Assembly (NCBI GenBank): GCA_019054805.1
Contig: JAHQIY010000001.1
Location: forward strand, 11,670,501-11,734,500
Direction: 5' to 3'
Length of the DNA: 64,000 bases
DNA from: Brachionus manjavacas
Lineage: Eukaryota > Rotifera > Eurotatoria > Ploima > Brachionidae
A program made the position numbers and the translations under genes. A model generated the notes under the pieces. The model searched no databases. It worked only from the letters and a program-made list of their open reading frames with translations, and was not told the DNA's origin. Positions within the stretch are counted from its first letter, which is position 1. The number at the start of each line of letters is the position of its first letter. Shown one piece after another: positions 1-11,000 of the stretch.

Positions 1-379
1 TATAATTCGTTACGGAACAATTGGGTTTTAGGAAACACAAATGAACCGCGGAAAATATTTTTTTTCTTTTCCAGAATATCATTGAATCATTTAATAATAA
101 AAAAAAAAATAACTTCTTTTTTTTTCACATTTCGGAAACTTTTGACGGTATCTGGCATGACGGTCTATTATATAAACTCATAAAAATGAACCTCCGACAC
201 TACCTAATTCACTAAATTTAGTCTTTTTGGACTCTGAGAAATACAAAGCAAACGTTAAGCAAGTAATTTTCCAATCATCATGAAATCAGCCTAACATCAT
301 TACAGACCCTAATGGAAGGTTTCAAAAGTCGGATTGAAAAAATTCGGAATTAGAAAAAAAAAAAAATATTTTAGATATA
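1..379. other. AT-rich flank without a recognisable gene
   Basis: No coding frame is convincing here. A stretch near 308-345 (motif TTCAAAAGTCGGAT) recurs near 546-565 inside the neighbouring inverted-repeat element, so part of this flank is probably an older, decayed copy of the same repeat family. Confidence 0.4.
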
Positions 380-675
380 TTTAATTAAGTAACGGGTGAA
401 GACAACGTTTTCGGAATTTTTTCAAAAGGCCATAATTCCTTCATTTTTAAAGAATAAAGACTAATGCCGAATGAATTAGAAAGAAAAATTAAAGCTTTTC
501 AAAATTTATTTATAAACTTTTTTCTATTATATCATTTCTTCGAATTTCAAATTCAAAAGTCGGATAGACAATTTTCGAAGAAATGTCTTCTTAGTCTCCA
601 TTCTTTAAAAATTAAGGAGTTATGGCTTTTTGAAAAAATTCCGAAAACTTGGTCCTCACCCGTTCCTTAATTAAA
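380..675. mobile_element. MITE-like inverted-repeat element
   Basis: The two ends are inverted copies of each other over roughly 90 bp. The left end begins TTTAATTAAGTAACGGGTG and the right end finishes with the complement, CCCGTTCCTTAATTAAA. The arms continue to match through the GTTTTCGGAATTTTTTC motif and the GGCCATAATTCCTT region, with scattered mismatches. The unit is about 296 bp with no coding capacity, which is the form of a non-autonomous DNA transposon (MITE). The TTAA at both tips would fit a TTAA-targeting family such as piggyBac, but because TTAA is also inside the repeat the target duplication cannot be separated by eye. Confidence 0.65.
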
Positions 676-690
676 TGTCACTTAATCTCA

Positions 691-735
691 TTAATTAAGG
701 AAGGGGTGAGGACCAAGTTTCTGGAAAATGTTCAT
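691..735. repeat. orphan third copy of the MITE arm
   Basis: The sequence starting TTAATTAAGGAAGGGGTGAG and continuing through GACCAAGTTT is a further direct copy of the left terminus of the element at 380-675. It lies only 15 bp beyond that element. No matching right end was seen downstream, so this is a truncated neighbour or the remains of a tandem insertion. Confidence 0.55.
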
Positions 736-884
736 TAATTTTTTCTATATTTGATTTAAATGAATTTTTATTTTATTTTATCTTATGGAGCTTAAGCTCG
801 GAAAAGATAAAAAAGTTAATAAATAAGATAATAAAAAGGCCGAAAAATTAATTTGCAAAATTGATATTCGCAGGATTATAAAAT

Positions 885-890
885 TTTATT
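885..890 (-). promoter_or_regulatory. poly(A) signal AATAAA of the opsin gene
   Basis: TTTATT on the plus strand reads AATAAA on the minus strand, about 30 bases after the opsin stop codon at 920. This spacing is normal for a cleavage signal, but AATAAA is common by chance in such AT-rich DNA. Confidence 0.4.
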
Positions 891-919
891 CTAAATTTTA
901 AAAACTTCTTTTTATAAAT

Positions 920-2240
920 CTATTTGTTGGAATAATAGATAACCAAAACTTTTAAACCACACTTAGCATGTTTGTTCGTTTGAGCCGCGCTTTGCTCGTA
1001 GTTAACTTTGTCAACTTGGCTTAAAAAATTAAAGTGACTTAAAATAAATATATTCAAATTAATAAAAATACTCGAAGGAACTTGCGTACTGTTTTTTGCT
1101 TTTTTGAATATTTGGACAAATTTTCTCTTTGCTTGATTGTTTACCATCATATACAAAAAAGATGTCCAAAATAACGAAGACTTGGCGAACAGAGCCGGAA
1201 GTGTCGCAATTATTGGTTCTACTCTTGAACCCAAGGCTGCATGAAGTGAAACAAGGCCGTAAGGAAGCCAACTCAGTATAAAAAAAGCTTCAAAATAAAA
1301 ACAATTAAATTCGATATCATCCGTGATTAGAGTTGAATACTTATTAGCAATGATGTGACTATTATTAAATTTTTTTCAATTGAGATTCTAGACCGTGTTT
1401 TGTTATTGGTAAAAAGTTCTTGTTTAGATTTTCGGAATTTTTTTATCTTTTAACAAAAATAATTAAAAAAAAGTAACTTTTCGATCTAGTTGATGTACTC
1501 ACAAGGCAAATGAGTTTTAAATTATTGATAACTAGACAAATTGATGGCAAGAAAAAGACAAACACCAGAATGGTCAGATTATAGCTGATTACATTGAGAC
1601 TTTTTTCATTCCATTCAACACTACAGCTCGTTCCAACTCCTTCGTATGAATAGAAAGACCAGCCGAAAAATGGCAACACTGACCACCATAGTCCAAGTGC
1701 AATGCATGCAAATATTACCACTGAATAAAATGACTTGGCTATTTTTTTGCCCACTCTGGTCATCGGTTGTCCTATTACGTATAATCGCTCAAAAGAAATC
1801 GCTACCATCAGATAGATGCTAGTGCAGCCAACAAAATACATGATAAATGCAGAAATCGGACAGAAAATTGGCGGCAGAACCCATCTTAAAAAAAACAATT
1901 CAAATTTCTGTTAATTTTTTTAAAAAGAAAAATTTTTAAATGAAAAATATTTTTTTTCAAATTACTCGCAATAGTAATTGTTCACTATTAAGATTGGAAG
2001 TTCAAAAATTGTGCCAAAAAGATTGAGCAGTACTAGTGCGAGAATGATTAAATTAAATGATTTATGGAGCTCTTTGTACAAATAGAATAAACGAAGTAAA
2101 ACAATGTTGAATGTCATACTAAGACTAAACAAAATGATGCAATATAAAGATATGATTTTGAGACTTGTACAATTTTCACCAACTAGTTCTATTTGGTTCG
2201 AAAGATTTATACTTGAATTTATCGCATAATTTTTTTTCAT
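920..2240 (-). CDS. opsin (retinal-binding seven-transmembrane receptor), three exons
   Basis: This is a light-sensing G-protein-coupled receptor in the opsin family. I place exon 1 at 1966-2240, exon 2 at 1503-1884 and exon 3 at 920-1339. All junctions have GT..AG borders and matching phases (2 then 0), giving about 358 residues. Exon 1 carries N-glycosylation sites, TM1 and TM2. Exon 2 carries TM3 with Cys100, the ERL triplet (residues 124-126) in place of D/ERY, TM4, and an extracellular loop 2 with GW, the counter-ion-type Glu173 and disulphide partner Cys179 (EGVGTSCSVEW), then TM5. Exon 3 holds TM6 (SWLPYG) and TM7 with the Schiff-base lysine Lys272 in the motif PALFAKS. NPxxY is replaced by TSFLY, and the third intracellular loop is short. 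The opsin class (ciliary, Opn3/TMT or peropsin-like) cannot be fixed by eye. The exon 3 acceptor is the least certain border. Confidence 0.85.
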
Positions 2241-5200
2241 TTCGATCTAAATTTAAAAATCATTAATTGAGTAACAAAAATTTATTTATATTCTTTTAAC
2301 AATGATAATTATAAGGTAAAAGAAAATTTCATTTTCTAAATATTTTGCATGATAAAAATCTAAATTAAATTATCAGATTAATATTTCAAAATTTTTTATG
2401 TAAAAAATCACGAATTAACAATCAATTTAGAAAATGATTCGCTTGTCTACTTTTCTTATTTTATTTTGACTTAGTTAAAAAAGATAATAATATTTATCAT
2501 TTAAATTTTTTTAATATTCAAATAGTTAGGTATTTACAAAACTTACTTCTGCAATCAATCATCAAAAAATATAATAAAAAATAATTTTGAACAAATGATT
2601 TTTTCTTTATTCAAGGAGCAAATAAGTACAAGTCCAATTTATATTTTTAATTATTATTAATAAGTTTAATTTAGAAACTAAAAGGGTTTTGGAAAGTGAG
2701 GCTGAACTTTTTACGCATCTTGCTAGCAAGGATGTCTTACATCTTTGGTAGACTGCTTGCTAAAGCTTATTCTTATCAGTGTTATTTATTTACATCCTTT
2801 TTAAGAAAACTTTTAAATTTAAAAATAAATTTAAATAGTTAAATACTTTAAAAAAAATTACTGTATTTACTGTATTCTCCTTATCTTTGATGTGTTTAAA
2901 ATAAATAAGTTTTTGGTAAATTTTTTTTTTAATTTTTCGTCAATTCTTCCGGTATTAACCTTTAAAATTTAATTTTTTTATCAAAACTGATCCTTATTGT
3001 CCATTTTTAAAACTAAGAATTAACATTTAACTATTCTATTCTATTATTCCAAAAAGTTAAATTTCATTGAAACTAAAATTTAAACCTCCCACTGATTCAT
3101 TTAATTTAATTATCGATAGTTGTAATTAGGATAACATTTTTCAAAGGAAAGTTGAGAAGTCTCTGGAAATTGTCTCTTAAATATCACTAAAATTAAAAAA
3201 AAAAATTTATTAAACTACCTTTTCTGGATCGAGTATTTTAAATAAATTTTTTTAAATTTCTCAATTTTCGCTTTTGATTCTACTATTATACTTAGTTTTA
3301 CTAGATTCTTAATTAAGTTAAGATTCTGAACAAATTAATTAATTATTTATGATTAAGGCTATGGAAGGCGACAAAAAAAAATGTTTTAATTATTAGTTAT
3401 TTTCAGGACTATTTTTAAAAATATTTTTTTTTCACTTATTTCTCAACTAAATCAATTAATATGTTGGTTCATTAAATACTAGTTTTTTAATTTGCTTGAT
3501 AATAATTACATTGATAATATTTTAAAATAATTTTGATCTAAATGAACCATAAAATGGAAACGAAGACAAAGATCACATTTTGGATTTTAATTATAAATTA
3601 TCTTAATTGGAACATTAATAAAATATTTTATTTAATATTTTAATGTGAATCTATTTTTTATTTAAATTAAAAATTATTTTGATATGATCAGATCAAGATA
3701 AAAAATTATTCTAATTTAGCAATAGAATTAATTTTATCTCAATAAACGAAAAATAATTAGTACAAAAAAGAAAACAGTTAATCTTTAAAAGATAAATAAT
3801 AATTATTAATTATTAAAATTTAAGATTTATACTGATTTTTTAAAAGATATTTTTTATATATTATATAATTTCCATTGTGAATTTTAGTACTAAAGGAGAT
3901 AGAAAAATTAGAAAAAAAAACATATTTTTTTCTTAGTCTAGAATCGATTCTGTTTATTTATTGACAAGCATATATACATGATTTCTAAATTGAAAATTAA
4001 TTTAGATGACTCTATGAACTAAATACACAAAATTATATGTCGAAAAAAGTAAAAATTAAGTCAATTACTTGTATAGTTGTATAACATACGAATAAATAGG
4101 TTTAACACTTAACATTTATAGGTTAAACTTTTTTAACTTTATTAATTGAAAATTTTTTCAATTTAACGATTATTTAAATGTAAAAAATTAATCCAAGGAT
4201 TTAGAATATATATTTTCAGAAATATTCTGTCATCAAATCTTAAAAATAAATTTATTTATTAATTTTTATAATCATGGTTTTGTTAAATTCAGAATAGAAT
4301 AAAAACAAAAATTCAAAATTTTTTTTTCAAATAGTTAAAAATAAGTTGTATTTATGGAAAATAATGTCACATCAATCGTCGATGTCTTCTAATCAAATAA
4401 AAAATCTCACAAAATATTAGATCCGAAAGAAAGATTTTTCGGATATTTTAATAAAGCTCTAAAGCTCTATTATGCGATAGATAATCTCAAAAGAGCTTAT
4501 AAATTTTGAAACTAAAACACATGCTCACTTAATCTATAATTTGACATATTTCTTAAATTTTGCTTTTATAAAAATTATAAAAAAAATATAAAATACTGAA
4601 TACTGAAAAATTGCATTTGAGACGTGCTTTATTAATTTCATCTACCAAAATGTTGTCCATGTCTTAAGAAATTTTTGAGATGATACAGTGGCAGAATTTT
4701 CCAGCATTGATTTGTCATGTCTACCCCTTTATAACTAATGTTAATATTTAGAGGGTCAGAGAACTAACATCTATCTAATATCTCTGTTCGTATTGCTTAC
4801 ATGAATAATTTTGAGGATCATCACAACATCCCAGAAAATTTTATCCTTTTTTGAGTAAAAATTAAAAGCTTTTTATCGAGATGGTATTTTTTAGTACATC
4901 ATAAAATAAAAAGTATTTTCTTTTTCGTTTATTTAGATTTTTATTTTTTCAAATATTGATTAATCGCGCAATCCTGTGAATAAATTTAATTTTTTTAAAT
5001 AAAACTTTTTGTTCAGTTCTAGTCTTCCTATCTAAGTTCCAAAATTTTGAAAAAGAAAAATCGAAGAAAAAAATTGATTCAAATAAATGAGCCAAAAATG
5101 ATTATCTTGATAATAATAATTGAGTAATAAATAGTCATTAAAATAAAGTAAAAGATTAATAGCTTTTTACTCAAATTACTTCCCTAAAAACTGCTCTATT

Positions 5201-7536
5201 GTTTGATAAACTTCAAAATGATTTGAAATACAAAATTTATGTAAGCAATTAATTCCAATATTGTCAAACCTAATTTCTTCAGAGTCTTTTGATGTGAAAA
5301 AATTGAAAATCAATATTATATAAAATAATATCTACTGAATTAAAAGATTTTTAAGAATTTTTAATAAGCTAGGTCCAACTTTTTAATTGTTTAAATTATG
5401 ACAGAACCTTTCTTGATGAAAATTGGACATTTATTATTCTAGACTTTTTGCCAAATAATCGAAATTAAATATGCAATGCATTTGTGTTAATTTTATTAAA
5501 AATAATTTGGTTAATGAATTAATTCAAAATCACTTTAATAAAAATAATTCATTTCAATAGACTTGCAACTTATTCCACTCATCAAACTTGAATACTTTTC
5601 TCTAATTAACTGAAATGAAATATTTAATTGAAATAATTTTAATTTGTTTATTTAAAAAACTGTAGTATATTATATTTATTATAATATTTTTATTGGATTG
5701 CTGCGAAAAAGATAGATTGTTTATAGATCCTCTCGTTCCAATCATCGCAATTTTAATCAATCCTAGTGAAAATTCATTTTTAATTTTTTTATCAATTTAG
5801 TAAAAAAAATAAGGCAATGCTTTCCTATGAACTAACGAAGCAATAAGAGCAATCTTAATAAATTAAATTGTTTAGTAAAGCAGTGTATTATGTCATAGAG
5901 ACATGAAATTAATTAAATGATTCAAATAAAGAAGGTATTTATTGATCTGTGAAAATTTCTCTAAAAATTAAATTTTGTCAAACTTGTTCAATCAAGCGAC
6001 TAAGCTTTAGATCGATTGTAAATCAAAGACAAAAAATATTTCATATAAACAAAGAATTATTATTTTTAATTTATTTATTTTTATGTCCAAAAGAGCGGTT
6101 TAAAAAAAAATTTAAAGTAAAAATTTAAGTTAAAAAAACTTATTTAATAGATACAAAGAATAAAATACAAAGAAATATTTTAAATATTTTATGAGAAATA
6201 TGACTGATTTTTATTCATTTATTTGTTTATCTGTATCAATCTAAAGCTCCTTCGGATCAAAAATAAAGATTCAAACATTAAAATAGGGTTTAATTTTTAC
6301 AATTAAATTAAAATGAAATCTCTATAGACAATTATGACCAGACATTAATTTTTTAATTTTTTAATTTGTTTTTCCGGAAGTAAATTGTTTGAAAATTTAG
6401 TTATAATTAATAAATTAATTTTTTTCAAGTAGCTCCTTAAAAAAATTAAATTAATTTATTTGTAAAAAAATTAAGATTAGGTAATAGATTATTAGGTAAT
6501 AGGTTGTCTTATTTTTCAATAAATAGTAAATTTTCCTTATCAAAATTTCAAGTGTAAAAAAAAAGAAAATCTTTGTTTTGTTATATAACCTTATTATTTC
6601 TTGTTTCTTCCACAAACCGTCTAGTTTTAAAAAAATCCAATATTGGAATCAAAAATAAATTTATTTTATACATTTTTAATGGAGTCTTAGTGCAACATTT
6701 TTTGGCACTTGAAAAATTTTTTAATTGTAGAATTACAAAATATTGAAGTACATTTAATCTTAATGCTTAAAACGAAACAATCTAAATTTTATAATTTATG
6801 AGTTTTTTGTAAGACATTAAGCTAAAAAACTTAGTGATTTATTTATATTTAAGGTCCTGTTATTTTCTAAAAAAATTTTCAGAAAAAAATATTTAAATAT
6901 TTTATTCAAACTCAATAGCCTGTTAGAAACCATTTGAACAGGATCAAATCAGTGTAAAAAAGGATGAAAATTTGACACACTAAAAACTAAATTAAATGTA
7001 TTTAGTATCATTATTGTATTAAATGCTTTTTTTGCTTTTTTTCATATTTACGAATTCAATCTTGTTTAAAACCATTATGCAATTTTTTAAAAAAAATAAT
7101 TTACCAAAAAATTACCTGAAAAGATAAAAAAGATAAACAAAGAAAAAGAAGAAAATATTAATTTTTCTTTTTTAGAATCACCGGTTTAATTTATTTTATT
7201 CTAAAATTTTTTTCTTACAAATAATTTTATTTACTTCGAGCTCCTAGTTTTTATCTTAAATTAAACACTTTTACGCCCTAGAAATCTGTAATTTATCAAG
7301 GCCAACATTTCTTTCATATTTCTCGTAATGAAAATGCAATGAACACAATTCCATCTAACCGAGCTTTTTATACAGTTCGAGTAATGGCTAATCAAATTGA
7401 AATTTGTCAACTAGCAAAAAAAAATAGGAAAACAAAAAGAATTAATATTTTTTTATAATTATGATTCACATTTCTGTTCATTTTTGTTTTCTAAATAAAT
7501 AAATAATGAAAAAAAAATTTCTGAAAAAAATGGATC
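2241..7536. other. intergenic AT-rich DNA, no gene seen
   Basis: This 5.3-kb stretch upstream of the opsin is extremely AT-rich with poly-A and poly-T runs and has no open frame or family motif I could recognise. A slightly more complex patch lies at 2685-2785, about 450 bp upstream of the opsin start, and could be promoter or 5' untranslated sequence. No RNA gene was recognised. Confidence 0.4.
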
Positions 7537-7887
7537 ATAGTAAACTGTACCACTAATTTAATAAAACAAGCACAAATTAAATTTTTAAACACAGGTTTAG
7601 TTTTTTCGACTAAACTATATATTTTAATATTTTATATATTTAAATATAAATAAAATTTAAAAAAAAAAATTTTTTTACTTGAATTAAAATAGAAATATTT
7701 TTTTTATTTTTCTATTTTTTATTCTTCTTTTGATATTTTTTTTTTTTAATTTATGATTATTATAATCAAAATATGGTTTAAAATAAAAATTATTGGTAAC
7801 ATAACTAGATTAGTGGAAAAAACTAAACCTAAGATTGAAAATTTAATTTGTGCTTGTTTTATTAAATTAATGGTATAATTTACTATT
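7537..7887. mobile_element. second MITE-like inverted-repeat element
   Basis: The left arm (7537-7613) and right arm (about 7811-7887) are inverted copies. Both contain the core TTTAATAAAACAAGCACAAA next to an AGGTTTAGTTTTTT block. By eye the arms agree at more than four in five positions over about 75 bp. The 200-bp middle is AT-rich and non-coding. The family differs from the element at 380-675. Confidence 0.65.
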
Positions 7888-9217
7888 TTTATGGTATTTA
7901 TTACTTTTTTGAAAAAAAATGTAAATTTAAATGAATTAGTTTAGTTAAATTGTGAAAAAAGTAAAAAAATAATTTGTAGCTAATTATTAGTTACTGGGAC
8001 GAAATTAAAGTAATTTAACTTTCAAATTAATGTGTTCAATGCATTTCATTCTGATTAATTTGAAAAATTAATAACGCAAATCTGTTGTGATTATATCCTC
8101 TTATCTTCTAAATCAGGATTTATTAAAGAATCTATTAAAACATTGAGAGTATAAAATCTTAGTTTAATTATTTGGCTATCGAAAAATGGTAACAGAAAAT
8201 ACATATAGTATAACTTTTTAGATTTTTTTTCTGATGAATTTGCATTGTAGCATTAAGAAACACTTTGGCGCAGACAGTTTAAGCTTAGAATGTTTTAACA
8301 TGGGCGAGATGGTATTTATTGCCTGCGTCAAACGCGTATTTCGAATTATTATAATATCGCACAAGGGAATACCGTATTTCAAAATTTTTTGAAAAGGATA
8401 TTTTTAATTTAAAAAAAAAATAACCTGCAAGCTGAATATCTTGATCATGATTTATTCATGTATCTTGAAAATTTGAGACTGGTTCAAAAACAAGATCTCT
8501 ACGACAATTTTTTGATATTAAAAAATTTATTTTAAGATTTAATTTTTTCTTAAAATAATTAAAAAAACACAAATTACAATTAAAAATCTTGTAAATTTTT
8601 TTTGGTCGTTTTATTGATTTACTTTTAAAATTGTTATATCTTAAGCCTTAATATTTTTAATATTTCTAGTAAACAAAAAAATTAATTCATTAAGAGCGCA
8701 TAAATAATTTATTTTCGTTAAAAGCATTAGATAAAACAACTTTATTTAAAATAATTATTTTCTCTTCCTTATTATTCACTGAATAATAAAAATAATATTT
8801 ATCATGTATTTTTTTTTTGAACAATGCATCTTTTCACAATTCAACCATGTGTATTACTTTATTTAATAAAACATGTGTGTAAATGCTTATTTAATAGTAC
8901 TAAAAATTTAAAAAACAATGAATTACTTTAAAGATATTTTTTAACAAAAATTATTTTTGATTTACGTCATTTTTATAAATTTAAAATATTCATATTGATT
9001 CTTGAAAAAAATGCTCAATAAACTTAGCAGCGTCGTTACGGCTGAGGGGTGCTCCAAAAATTAGAAGGACCCAGTGCCTATTTAAAAAGTATCAAAAATA
9101 GTTATAATTTTTCAGTTATTTGTAAATTTTTTGGTAAAAAATTCGTTTGTCTATTTATTTTATATTTTTGAGTGAATTTATTTAAACACAAATTGTGGAT
9201 AAATATCTTGTTTTATC
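7888..9217. other. intergenic DNA with a small imperfect inverted repeat
   Basis: No gene is seen. TTTGGCGCAGACA (near 8264) and TGCCTGCGTCAAA (near 8320) are imperfect inverted copies (11 of 13), forming a possible stem in an otherwise AT-rich region. A GC-richer patch at 9025-9080 shows no coding frame. Confidence 0.3.
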
Positions 9218-9900
9218 GCACACAATTTACCTGTAAATAAACAAAAAAATTTTCTTGTGTATATAAAATAATTAGTTATTTAGCCACAAATTGACAATAT
9301 TTTTTTGTTTATTCTTTACATTGAAATCCATCGAAAAAATATAATTGAAGCTCATCAAATCAATTAATTAGGAACAAGCTTGAATAAGAACATATAAAAT
9401 ATAATAAGCCAAGTGTAGATAGTTTCATTTCAAAAGAGCGTGTGGTCGATGAAGAGCATATACAAGTAATACCTTCGAAAATTAATCCTAGTGTACTTAG
9501 TTGTGCTTTTGTGAATGAAAATAATGAAATATCTTCTTTAGTTTCAAGTTTCTTCACTAGTGATGCTCTCTTAATGTTGCAAAATACATTATCAGCATTA
9601 AGATCACATGGTCAATTAAATTCTTGCAACTCTTGTTCTTTATCTTGCGACTCTAAGTTTATCGTTTGTAGTTCTTGTAATAATTATTTTCATTTAAAAT
9701 GTGTTAAAAAAGCTTATGCTCCTAAGATTAAAAAATGGCTTTGTGCTAATTGTAACTCTAATTAATTAATCTAAATTTGTTAATCTTATTTTTTTTTATT
9801 TTTTAATATAACTTGTGTCTAAATAAATAAAAAAATTTCAAATCCACATCCACTTTTTGTGTGTATCAATTTTTGTTTATTTATCCATAAAATGTGTGAA
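9218..9900 (+). mobile_element. possible TIR-bounded element carrying a PHD-finger ORF
   Basis: Imperfect inverted repeats flank the PHD-finger frame. CACACAATTTACC plus TAAATAAACAAAAA on the left matches the complement of the segment near 9862-9899 on the right at about 19 of 24 positions. This suggests a short non-autonomous transposon that picked up, or always carried, the PHD coding segment. AT richness makes chance matches of this kind more likely, and no target duplication was established. Confidence 0.35.
9388..9765 (+). CDS. PHD-finger protein fragment (no ATG in frame)
   Basis: The frame is open from just after a TAA at 9385-9387 to a TAA after 9765, about 125 codons. The C-terminal 50 residues form a PHD-type zinc finger: CNSC, a spaced Cys, CSSC, then FHLKCV and a terminal WLCANC. 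The order Cys4-His-Cys3 and the Trp two residues before the last Cys pair are typical of the family, which usually binds histone tails or forms part of retroelement proteins. There is no ATG before the finger region except late (around SFFTSDALLM), so this is either the 3' exon of a spliced gene, a transposon-borne fragment, or a decayed copy. It ends directly after the finger. I cannot assign a host gene. Confidence 0.55.
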   Translation, partial: EHIKYNKPSVDSFISKERVVDEEHIQVIPSKINPSVLSCAFVNENNEISSLVSSFFTSDALLMLQNTLSALRSHGQLNSCNSCSLSCDSKFIVCSSCNNYFHLKCVKKAYAPKIKKWLCANCNSN

Positions 9901-10915
9901 AATAAACGCTACCTATATTTTTACTTATAAATTAAATTTTTTTTCCATCTAGTAAAATTTAATATTATTTCCTGATAAAAGATCATTCAGCTAGACTATG
10001 TGAAAAATTTATATCAGATCAAACATAAATCACGGAATCATATATGAATAAAAAACAAGACATTCAAATCTTTACAAGTGTTGATTTGAGATTTCGATAA
10101 TAGAACATATTCTTAATATAAATAGCCAAAATTTTATTCAATTAACTTTAAATATTTTTTATCTAAAGAATTTTATTTTATCTTAATAAATAAATTGATT
10201 TAAGATTTTTCTGAAAATTAAATAATATTTTTTTTAGAATAGCAAAATTCAAATTCGAACGGTTTAAATGACTCTTTTCGAATGTTTAAATGTAAGAATA
10301 TTAATATTTTTAATTGTTTAAAGTAATTAGTCGGATCAAGAAGAGCTCAGAAAATTTTTAAAACTTTTTTTAATCAGATTTAAAAAATCTAATTTCGAAT
10401 TCAAAAAAATGTTGGTATTTACTTGGAATTTAAATCTTAAGCCTTAGAAATATTTAAATAAAGTCACTTTTAAAATTAATATAGTAAAGCCGATTTAAAA
10501 AACCAGATTGTTAAATTGTAAAATTTTAAAAATTAATATTTTTTTAGCCAGATAAAAAATCATCTCTTATTACAAAGAATTAAAAATATTAACTTTAAAA
10601 AAATAAAAGTAAATGAAAAAAACTTTTCATCAGTGATCTAACAAAAATTCAAGTAAGTAGTGAAAATATCAATTTTTTTAGAATTTTATTTTAAAAAATA
10701 ATTTTAGATTTTATAAATTGAATTTTATTTATTTTTTAATGTCTAGCAAAAGCTAATTATTTCCAAATATTCTTTTTTGAAAAGAATATTGAAAAGTTGT
10801 AACTTTTTTCTAAAAATTTTCAATTTTTTGTTTTTAATTATTATTTTGAACTAATATTCGAAGCAAAATTATTTTCTTTTTAACTTTAGAAACAACTAAG
10901 TTATCAAAGAATAGG
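9901..10915. other. AT-rich DNA, nothing recognised
   Basis: No open frame, repeat arm or RNA gene was recognised in this interval. Confidence 0.35.
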
Positions 10916-10917
10916 TT

Positions 10918-11000
10918 TTTTGGAGACGAGTCATGGTGCTTTGGCAAATGAGAACAATTAGTTCAAGTATCGAAGACGAAATTTTGAGTTTTTGAAAAAA
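10918..11000 (+). pseudogene. possible mariner transposase scrap (GDESW motif)
   Basis: A frame reads GDESWCFGK then a stop, followed by a Lys/Arg-rich stretch in a shifted frame. GDESW is the hallmark around the second catalytic Asp of mariner transposases. Only this pentapeptide is convincing, so the call is weak and could be chance. Confidence 0.25.

Noticed and set aside
464-670. 68-codon plus frame near the left end
   Set aside because: It lies within the arms of the inverted-repeat element and is AT-driven, with no motif.
1059-1271. Alternative minus-strand frame overlapping opsin exon 3
   Set aside because: The other frame contains SWLPYG and FAKS in the right order, so this one is incidental.
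9360-9557. Minus-strand frame opposite the PHD fragment
   Set aside because: Low-complexity complement of the PHD-bearing frame, with no motif.
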